From an uncultured Pedobacter sp. (lineage in GTDB: Bacteria; Bacteroidota; Bacteroidia; Sphingobacteriales; Sphingobacteriaceae), in contig NZ_CAMLHF010000157.1 in assembly GCF_946479715.1 (NCBI RefSeq), positions 1-13,523 on the forward strand: a DNA stretch of 13,523 nucleotides, given 5' to 3'. Of this stretch, positions 8,301 through 13,523 are shown in pieces. The position numbers were made by a program, and so were the translations under genes. Below the pieces are notes generated by a model. It was not told the DNA's origin, made no database searches, and saw nothing but the letters and a program-made list of their open reading frames with translations. Each line of letters opens with the position of its first letter. Within the stretch, counting starts at the first letter, position 1.

Positions 8301-9545
8301 CTATTTACTAACTTCAATTATATCATATTGATTGAACTGATCATAAGATGAAGTAATTACTTCCTCATTTTTTTGTAAACCTTCCAGTACTTCATAATAC
8401 AGATGGTTTTTACGTCCAATCTTTATATTTCTTTTTGTTGCTTTCCCGTCTTTAATTACAAATGCCCATGACCCACCAGTGCTTTGAAAAAACTGTCCTT
8501 GTGCAAGAAGTAACGATTTACTATTGTCAGACAAGGTTAGTTTTACTTGCAACGACAAACCTCTTCTTAAGCCATCCGGCGATGCACCATCAAATGTTAA
8601 TTCTATCTGGAACTGACCGGCAGTTACCTCAGGGATTACCTTTTTTACCGTTAAACGATACGTTTTACCGTTAAATTCACAGTTTGCAGATTGACCTTCT
8701 TTTACCCTGTTAATGTAATATTCATCAACACCGGCCTGTAATTTATAACCTTGTAACACATCAATTTTACCAAGCATTTCATTAGCATTATATGATTTAC
8801 CTGTTACCGGATCATATGATGATAAGCGACCGGCAACGGGAGCTTTAATGGTCATATTTTCAATATTCTGCCTAATGGTTTCTAAACTTTCGTTCATTCT
8901 GCTTATAGAGAAATCAATTTGTTGCAATTGCATCGTACGACTCTGGTTCTCTTGCTTTACAGCTTCTCTCAGGATTTTTTTACGGCCTTGATAATACTCG
9001 TAATCCTGACTTGATATATTAAACTCCTGCAAAGTGATCACCTTTTTTGAAAACAATACACTGTCTATTTTATACTTACGGCTTGCTGTTCTCAAACTAT
9101 TCTCAATTTCCATCATATCCTGGCTCATCACCCTTTGGTTCTGTTCAAGGTCTAACCTAAGCTTGCGCAGCTGATTGATCTGTTCAATTATGCTGGTTTC
9201 ACTGGAAGTATAATTAGATAAAGCATTAGGATTTGTTATTCTTAAAAGAGGGGTTCCTTTTACTACACTGGCTCCATTTTCAGTAAAGATTTCTGCAACG
9301 GTACCACCTTCAGGAGAACTAACAATTACTGAAGTTAAGGGAACAACACTGGTATTTAATAAAACTACATCTTCAAAATCTCCATAAAGTACTTTATTGA
9401 TGGTGATTTTATCGGGATCGGCATTGTAAACTTTGTTTAAAGACAAACTGTAACCATATGCAACAAGACCCACAAAGATCACTCCTCCTACAAGCATAAG
9501 GATTGTTTTCTTATTAAATCTTTTTTTCTCTATTTTCTTATCCAT
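8301..9545 (-). CDS. HlyD/MacA-type periplasmic adaptor (membrane fusion protein) of the ABC exporter
   Basis: A 414-residue adaptor: Lys-rich cytosolic tip (1-13), one membrane anchor (about 14-32) and no lipobox. The first lipoyl half-motif (GGTVAEIFTENGASVVKG, 80-97) is followed by a long polar helical hairpin (about 112-230) and the second lipoyl half (IKAPVAGRLSSY, 233-244). Beta-barrel and membrane-proximal domains run to the end. Such adaptors bridge an inner-membrane transporter to an outer-membrane duct; no TolC-like gene lies in the window. A longer frame begins at a GTG at 9566. I prefer the ATG at 9543-9545 because the predicted -24/-12 promoter at 9576-9591 would start RNA near 9565, leaving a 20-base leader and excluding the GTG, and because the A-rich GAAAATAAA before this ATG suits Bacteroidota. 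It is the first gene of the operon, followed 133 bases later by the ATPase. Confidence 0.9.
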   Translation of the reverse strand: MDKKIEKKRFNKKTILMLVGGVIFVGLVAYGYSLSLNKVYNADPDKITINKVLYGDFEDVVLLNTSVVPLTSVIVSSPEGGTVAEIFTENGASVVKGTPLLRITNPNALSNYTSSETSIIEQINQLRKLRLDLEQNQRVMSQDMMEIENSLRTASRKYKIDSVLFSKKVITLQEFNISSQDYEYYQGRKKILREAVKQENQSRTMQLQQIDFSISRMNESLETIRQNIENMTIKAPVAGRLSSYDPVTGKSYNANEMLGKIDVLQGYKLQAGVDEYYINRVKEGQSANCEFNGKTYRLTVKKVIPEVTAGQFQIELTFDGASPDGLRRGLSLQVKLTLSDNSKSLLLAQGQFFQSTGGSWAFVIKDGKATKRNIKIGRKNHLYYEVLEGLQKNEEVITSSYDQFNQYDIIEVSK

Positions 9546-9575
9546 TTTATTTTCTACGCTTAACACTTACCGCTC

Positions 9576-9591
9576 AGCCAAGTATATGCCA
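9576..9591 (-). promoter_or_regulatory. Probable sigma-54 (-24/-12) promoter of the export operon
   Basis: Read on the minus strand, TGGCATATACTTGGCT matches the sigma-54 consensus TGGCAC-N5-TTGCW with two differences (C to T, and T to G). It keeps the essential GG and GC doublets at exactly the right 12-base offset (GG at 9590-9589, GC at 9578-9577). The predicted start site is about 9565, just ahead of the adaptor ATG at 9545. A sigma-54 activator gene is divergently transcribed next door, which strengthens the call. Confidence 0.72.
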
Positions 9592-9654
9592 ACTGCTCAA
9601 ATAATTTTTACATACCTGTAAATCAATCAATTAAATATAACACAAAACAAAACA

Positions 9655-9672
9655 TGTTCAAAATCGGACACT
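9655..9672. promoter_or_regulatory. Putative activator-binding site 1 (upstream activating sequence)
   Basis: TGTTCAAAATCGGACACT. The core TGTTC-N6-GGACA is a near-dyad (TGTYC/GRACA), and the 18-base unit matches the copy at 9676-9693 in 14 positions. It lies about 100 bases upstream of the predicted sigma-54 start site, on its enhancer side. It is presumably bound by the Fis-type domain of the adjacent response regulator. Confidence 0.55.
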
Positions 9673-9675
9673 CGA

Positions 9676-9693
9676 TGTACATCATCGAACACT
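9676..9693. promoter_or_regulatory. Putative activator-binding site 2 (upstream activating sequence)
   Basis: TGTACATCATCGAACACT. This is the second copy of the motif, beginning 21 bp (two helical turns) after the first, so both would present the same DNA face. The core is TGTAC-N6-GAACA. It is centred about 120 bases upstream of the predicted sigma-54 start site and about 43 bases upstream of the response-regulator ATG, so it could also influence that gene. Confidence 0.55.
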
Positions 9694-9698
9694 TTTAC

Positions 9699-9706
9699 TA
9701 TTTTTG
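9699..9706 (+). promoter_or_regulatory. Possible Bacteroidota housekeeping -7 box for the two-component genes
   Basis: TATTTTTG fits the TAnnTTTG -7 consensus of Bacteroidota primary-sigma promoters and ends 20 bases before the regulator ATG, implying a very short leader. The expected TTTG -33 box is poor: the stretch about 20 bases upstream reads ATGT and falls at or beside activator site 2. It is supported by position and one box only. Confidence 0.3.
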
Positions 9707-9726
9707 GTTAACAAATTTTTATTACA

Positions 9727-11097
9727 ATGATAGATGCAACCGTTTTAGTCATTGATGATGATGATGATATCCTTTTAAGTGCAAGATTATTTTTAAAGCA
9801 GCATTTTAATCAGGTAATCACTTGTAAATCACCAAAAGAAATTAATGTATTACTAAGCCGTAATGAGGTAGATATTATTCTGCTTGATATGAACTATCAA
9901 AAGGGAGCAAGTGATGGACGAGAAGGAATTTACTGGCTGGAACATATTCTTTCCATAGATAAAGACTATGTAGTAATATTAATGACAGCCTATGGCAATG
10001 TTGAACTTGCTGTACAAGCCATAAAAAAAGGCGCCACAGACTTCATATTAAAGCCATGGGAAAACGAAAAGCTGTTTGCCACACTATCTGCCGCTTCAAG
10101 ATTAAGGCAGTCTAACAAAAAAGTAAAGAAGCTCGAAAGAATTCATTCTTCTTTGCAAAAGGACATCAACAGGCAATTTGAAAATATTGTAGGAAATTCA
10201 GAACCTATAAAGCATTTACAAAACACGCTTGTAAAAGTAGCGCCTACAGATGCCAACGTATTGATTCTGGGCGAGAATGGCACAGGTAAGCAAGTATTTG
10301 CTTACGAATTACATAAACTCTCGCACAGAAAGAACCAGATATTTATGCATGTAGATCTTGGTTCTTTGAATGAAAATCTGTTCGAAAGTGAATTATTTGG
10401 CTATGCCAAAGGTGCCTTTACTGATGCAAAAGACGACAAGCCAGGAAGATTTGAAATGGCCGAGGGTGGAACAATATTTCTGGATGAGATTGGCAACCTA
10501 TCCTTGCCATTGCAGGCAAAGCTGCTAAGCGTAATTCAGAACCGTACGGTTAACCGTTTGGGCGAAAGTAAGGAACGTAAAATCAACGTGCGTCTGATCA
10601 CGGCAACCAATATGCCACTTAATGAGATGGTATCAAAAGGTACATTCCGTCAGGATTTACTTTTCAGGATAAATACAGTTGAACTGCTTTTACCAGGATT
10701 AGCACAACGTGGAGATGATATTCTGCTACTAGCAGGACATTTCCTAAATACTTTTAGTACCAAATACCATAAAAGCATTCTGGATTTCGAAGCCAAGGCT
10801 GAAGCTATGTTATTAAGTTACCACTGGCCAGGCAACGTTCGTGAGTTGCAACATGTAGTTGAGCGAGCTGTAATCATGTCCGACAGCCTTAAAATTGGGG
10901 TAAATGACCTGCAGCTTAGTCCACAGAAATTTGGCAGCAACACGCCTATCCAATCGGATATGGGATTGGAAGAAATGGAAAAACTAATGGTTCAAAAGGC
11001 AATAGATAAGCACAAAGGAAACATATCAAGAGCCGCAGCAGACCTTGGGCTAACGCGTGCAGCACTTTACAGGCGCATAGAAAAATTCGATTTATAA
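9727..11097 (+). CDS. NtrC-family sigma-54-dependent response regulator
   Basis: A 456-residue activator with receiver, AAA+ and DNA-binding domains. The receiver (about 5-120) has an acidic pocket at Asp10-Asp14, phospho-acceptor Asp54, Thr87 and Lys109. The AAA+ domain (about 150-385) has Walker A GENGTGKQ (182-189), Walker B GGTIFLDE (247-254), sensor I TATN (292-295), candidate arginine fingers Arg308 and Arg314, and sensor II WPGNVREL (367-374). The sigma-54 contact loop reads GAFTDA (229-234), where GAFTGA is standard. A Fis-type helix-turn-helix closes the protein (about 416-456, NISRAAADLGLTRAALYRR). When phosphorylated by the kinase encoded next, it should form a ring that remodels sigma-54 polymerase at the -24/-12 promoter of the divergent export operon. 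The ATG is the only sensible start, since the receiver begins immediately. Its TAA overlaps the kinase ATG by one base. Confidence 0.95.
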   Translation: MIDATVLVIDDDDDILLSARLFLKQHFNQVITCKSPKEINVLLSRNEVDIILLDMNYQKGASDGREGIYWLEHILSIDKDYVVILMTAYGNVELAVQAIKKGATDFILKPWENEKLFATLSAASRLRQSNKKVKKLERIHSSLQKDINRQFENIVGNSEPIKHLQNTLVKVAPTDANVLILGENGTGKQVFAYELHKLSHRKNQIFMHVDLGSLNENLFESELFGYAKGAFTDAKDDKPGRFEMAEGGTIFLDEIGNLSLPLQAKLLSVIQNRTVNRLGESKERKINVRLITATNMPLNEMVSKGTFRQDLLFRINTVELLLPGLAQRGDDILLLAGHFLNTFSTKYHKSILDFEAKAEAMLLSYHWPGNVRELQHVVERAVIMSDSLKIGVNDLQLSPQKFGSNTPIQSDMGLEEMEKLMVQKAIDKHKGNISRAAADLGLTRAALYRRIEKFDL

Positions 11098-12458
11098 TGT
11101 TTTACAACCGTTTTACCTTCCGTTTAATAAGTCGCCTGCTGATCATCAATACACTGGCCGTTCTGTTATTTTTTCTTATCAAAAAAACGGAACTATGGTT
11201 TACCATAATAGGTTTAAGCATTATACTGATTGGCACAATGCTAAGCCTTTACTATTACATTAACCAGATCAGAGATGATATCAACAGGTTTATTCTGGCA
11301 GTAAAAACGCGCGACAATACCTTAAATTTCAAAAACAAAGCAACCAGAGGTAGTTTTCCGGAATTGTATGAATCATTTAACGATATTATACAGGTTCAAA
11401 AGGATATACAGTTAGAAAAAGATTCTATGTTTCAGCTCATAAAAACTATCCTGGAACAGGTCCCTGTAGGTGTGATTGTGATAAAAGATGAAAGAGAAGA
11501 CACCAAACATGAAGAAATTGTATTCTTTAATCAGGCGGCTGCCCAATTATTAAATGTACCTGCATATAAATACTGGCATAGGCTAAGACAACATATTCCC
11601 CAATTTGCCACCGAGATAGAATCTATTGGCAAAGGAGGTAAACGGTTTATGGAACTTAAAATACAAGATAAACTAATCCAGTTATCTACAGAAGTAATCC
11701 CATTAAACCTTTATAATACAGACTACACCATCATATCCTTCCAAAACATTAAGGACGAGATTGAGCAAAAAGAATCAGAAGCATGGAACAGACTCATTGG
11801 GGTTATCTCGCATGAAATACTGAATTCCATTACCCCTATCAGTTCTCTCTCTAACACGGTAGATGGTATGATTGCTGATAAGCAGAGCTTAAATTTTGAA
11901 GAACTGGAAGACTTAAAACCTGCAATAAAAACCATAAGGAGAAGATCGGAGGGTTTGCTGGACTTTGTAAAAGATTACCGTTTAATAGCCGAGCTGCCCA
12001 CACCAGACTTACATAACCACACCATTGGCGAAATCTTGCAGCATATTAAAGTGTTGATGCAGCCCTTTGCCAGTGGCCGGAATATTATTCTTAAAGTAGA
12101 ACAAACATCCTCAAAAATCAGTATAAACATAGACTTAAAATTGGTAGAGCAAGCATTGATCAACCTGGTTACCAACAGCATTTATGCACTTGAGGGTACA
12201 ATAGATCATCCTGTTATTGAAATTAGCTACAGGCTTGATCAAAATAAGCTATATTTTGAGGTTAGTGACAACGGTAAAGGTATTGAGCCAGAGCTATTGG
12301 AAAAGATATTTGTGCCCTTCTTTACCACCAGAAAAAATGGTTCGGGTATTGGCTTAACCATTACCCGAAACATTATGAAAATGCACCAGGGAAGCTTGGA
12401 AGTAACCTCAGTTCCTTTAGAAAGAACTACTTTTTCTCTGGTGTTTAAATATCAGTAA
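11097..12458 (+). CDS. Membrane histidine kinase, NtrB/NtrY-like, with minimal periplasmic loop
   Basis: A 453-residue sensor kinase. Two hydrophobic segments (about 10-28 and 33-54) are joined by only four or five residues (K-K-T-E), so there is no room for an external sensor domain. A linker (55-105) leads to a PAS-like domain (about 110-218, with F-F-N-Q-A-A-A-Q-L-L-N at 143-153). The phospho-acceptor is His239 in VISHEILNSITPI. The ATPase core has an N-box with Asn356 and Asn360, G1 DNGKGI (391-396), the F-box PFFTTR (407-412) and G2 GSGIGL (415-420), all intact. It probably phosphorylates Asp54 of the regulator encoded just upstream; the TAATG overlap implies coupled translation. Kinases with such short loops often sense signals within the membrane or through a partner transporter, so the adjacent exporter is a candidate partner (inference). 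Its stop directly abuts the stop of the convergent glgC. Confidence 0.94.
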   Translation: MFYNRFTFRLISRLLIINTLAVLLFFLIKKTELWFTIIGLSIILIGTMLSLYYYINQIRDDINRFILAVKTRDNTLNFKNKATRGSFPELYESFNDIIQVQKDIQLEKDSMFQLIKTILEQVPVGVIVIKDEREDTKHEEIVFFNQAAAQLLNVPAYKYWHRLRQHIPQFATEIESIGKGGKRFMELKIQDKLIQLSTEVIPLNLYNTDYTIISFQNIKDEIEQKESEAWNRLIGVISHEILNSITPISSLSNTVDGMIADKQSLNFEELEDLKPAIKTIRRRSEGLLDFVKDYRLIAELPTPDLHNHTIGEILQHIKVLMQPFASGRNIILKVEQTSSKISINIDLKLVEQALINLVTNSIYALEGTIDHPVIEISYRLDQNKLYFEVSDNGKGIEPELLEKIFVPFFTTRKNGSGIGLTITRNIMKMHQGSLEVTSVPLERTTFSLVFKYQ

Positions 12459-13523
12459 TTAAATTACGGTTCCATCTGGTATAATAGCGCCTTTTTTTAC
12501 TACTACAATACCATCCTTAACTGTGTAAAGCGCATGATCGCCATCCGGCAAATGTGCACCGCCAATAATCGTCACATTGTCGCCTATCCTGCTGTTTTTA
12601 TCAATTATTGCGTTTACAATTTTACAGTTGTCGCCAATGCCTATCAGTGGCTTAGTTCCTTTTTCTTTCTCTATTTCTATCAGAGTCTGATACTTGTCGC
12701 TGCCCATTATGTAACAGCTTTCTATATGGGTACCCACCCCAATTCTTGATCTGATACCAATTACAGCATGTTTGATACATTTAGCCTGTAAAATACAGCC
12801 TTCGGCAATAATGGTTTTATCTAAGGTTGTTCCTAATATTTTTGACGGCGGCAACATACGAGCACGCGTAAAAATACTATGGCTGCTGTCAAATAAATTG
12901 AATTTAGGAATATCGTCAGTTAAACCTAGGTTAGCTTCAAAGAACGAAGATATATTACCTATATCAGTCCAGTAGCCATCGTATTGATAGCTTAACACGT
13001 CATATTCAGTAAGCATTCTTGGAATGATCTCTTTTCCGAAATCTTTCTCGTCTTCATTTTCCGCAAAAATCTTAATTAAGAGATCCTTATTGAAAATATA
13101 AATCCCCATAGAAGCCAGATAGTCTCGTCCTTCGGCATGCATCTCTGGACCGGTATCAGAAATCCAGTCCCCTAAATTCGTTTTAGGTTTTTCAATAAAT
13201 GAAGTGATGATATTTTGTTCATTTGCCTTAAGAATCCCGAAATCAGGAGCGTCTTTAGCGTTTACAGGTATGGTTGCAAGCGTAACCTGCACCCCACTAT
13301 CTATGTGTGCCTGAACCATCTCTTTAAAGTCCATCTGATACAACTGATCTCCAGATAAGATAAGTACATATTCAAAGTCGTGGTTCAACAAGTGATGCAT
13401 CGTTTGTCTTACCGCATCAGCAGTTCCCTGAAACCAGGTCGGATTCTCGGGCGTTTGCTCAGCTGCCAGAATATCAACAAAGGCCAGACTAAAGTGGCTA
13501 AAGTGGTAAGTATTTTTAATGTG
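12459..13523 (-). CDS. glgC: Glucose-1-phosphate adenylyltransferase (ADP-glucose pyrophosphorylase), 5' end outside window
   Basis: The visible part is 354 codons, open from the window edge; about 70 N-terminal residues, including the GGGxGTRL nucleotide loop, are missing. An ATG at 13400 is internal: the frame continues upstream as HIKNTYHFSHF and WFQGTADAVRQT, characteristic of the family. The enzyme makes ADP-glucose from ATP and glucose-1-phosphate for glycogen synthesis in the cytoplasm. Visible landmarks, numbered from the window edge, are SGDQLYQMDF with the catalytic Asp59, FIEKPK with sugar-phosphate-binding Lys112, ASMGIYIF, DFGKEIIP and WTDIGN. A left-handed beta-helix domain follows (about 220-354). 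The C-terminus GIVVVKKGAIIPDGTVI resembles cyanobacterial and plant enzymes more than E. coli GlgC. Lys344 aligns by eye with the activator-site lysine of the Anabaena enzyme, so 3-phosphoglycerate-type activation is possible. It is functionally separate from the export module. Confidence 0.96.
   Translation of the reverse strand, partial: HIKNTYHFSHFSLAFVDILAAEQTPENPTWFQGTADAVRQTMHHLLNHDFEYVLILSGDQLYQMDFKEMVQAHIDSGVQVTLATIPVNAKDAPDFGILKANEQNIITSFIEKPKTNLGDWISDTGPEMHAEGRDYLASMGIYIFNKDLLIKIFAENEDEKDFGKEIIPRMLTEYDVLSYQYDGYWTDIGNISSFFEANLGLTDDIPKFNLFDSSHSIFTRARMLPPSKILGTTLDKTIIAEGCILQAKCIKHAVIGIRSRIGVGTHIESCYIMGSDKYQTLIEIEKEKGTKPLIGIGDNCKIVNAIIDKNSRIGDNVTIIGGAHLPDGDHALYTVKDGIVVVKKGAIIPDGTVI

Noticed and set aside
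9546..9566. GTG at 9564-9566 as the start of the adaptor, adding seven residues
   Set aside because: The predicted sigma-54 start site falls at about 9565, so the GTG would not be in the transcript; the ATG at 9543-9545 has a typical A-rich leader.
9672..9688. TCGATG-N5-CATCGA as an independent palindromic operator
   Set aside because: A perfect 6-bp dyad, but it has no second copy and overlaps activator site 2; the 21-bp-phased repeat explains the region better. It remains an alternative half-site reading.
9692..9726. A sigma-54 promoter for the regulator gene on the plus strand
   Set aside because: A GG is present at 9706-9707 but no GC lies 12 bases on; only the -7-like TAnnTTTG box is plausible.
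12459..13400. The ATG at 13398-13400 as the glgC start
   Set aside because: The frame stays open to the window edge and encodes conserved GlgC sequence (HIKNTYHFSHF, WFQGTADAVRQT), so the true start lies outside the window.

Overview
The window looks like chromosomal DNA of a Bacteroidota bacterium, most likely Sphingobacteriaceae (Pedobacter-like). Four observations support this: the low GC content; translation starts preceded by A/T-rich leaders instead of clear Shine-Dalgarno boxes; the large duplicated FtsX/MacB-type permeases beginning MFKLNLKIALRNLWK, a style I associate with Pedobacter and its relatives; and a possible TAnnTTTG-type -7 promoter box. The genus is recalled, not tested.

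Layout. Positions 1-9545, all on the minus strand, form one ABC export operon. In transcription order it holds a membrane-anchored HlyD/MacA-like adaptor (8301-9545), a LolD/MacB-type ATPase (7469-8167), three complete ~790-residue permeases (5051-7441, 2667-5045, 278-2650), and the start of a fourth permease that meets a stop after 84 codons (6-260). The permease genes are separated by only 5-17 bases. Positions 9546-9726 are a divergent control region. Positions 9727-12458, on the plus strand, encode an NtrC-family sigma-54 activator and, overlapping it by one base, a histidine kinase with almost no extracytoplasmic domain. Positions 12459-13523, on the minus strand, are most of an ADP-glucose pyrophosphorylase gene (glgC). 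It is unrelated in function, and its stop codon directly abuts that of the kinase.

How it fits together. The control region has a good -24/-12 (sigma-54) promoter match, TGGCATATACTTGGCT at 9576-9591 on the minus strand, pointing at the adaptor gene. About 100-120 bases upstream of its predicted start site lie two copies of an 18-base motif, TGTnCAnnATCGnACACT (9655-9672 and 9676-9693), spaced exactly 21 bp (two helical turns). This is the arrangement expected of activator sites for a sigma-54 enhancer-binding protein. The simplest model is a self-contained stress module: the kinase senses a membrane or envelope signal, phosphorylates the activator, and the activator switches on the adaptor-ATPase-multi-permease operon from the -24/-12 promoter. 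It is a logical counterpart of the Bce-type sensor/transporter modules of Firmicutes, built from different parts. The substrate cannot be read from the sequence. I see no tRNA, rRNA, CRISPR array, insertion sequence or phage gene, and no gene-free stretch over 300 bases.
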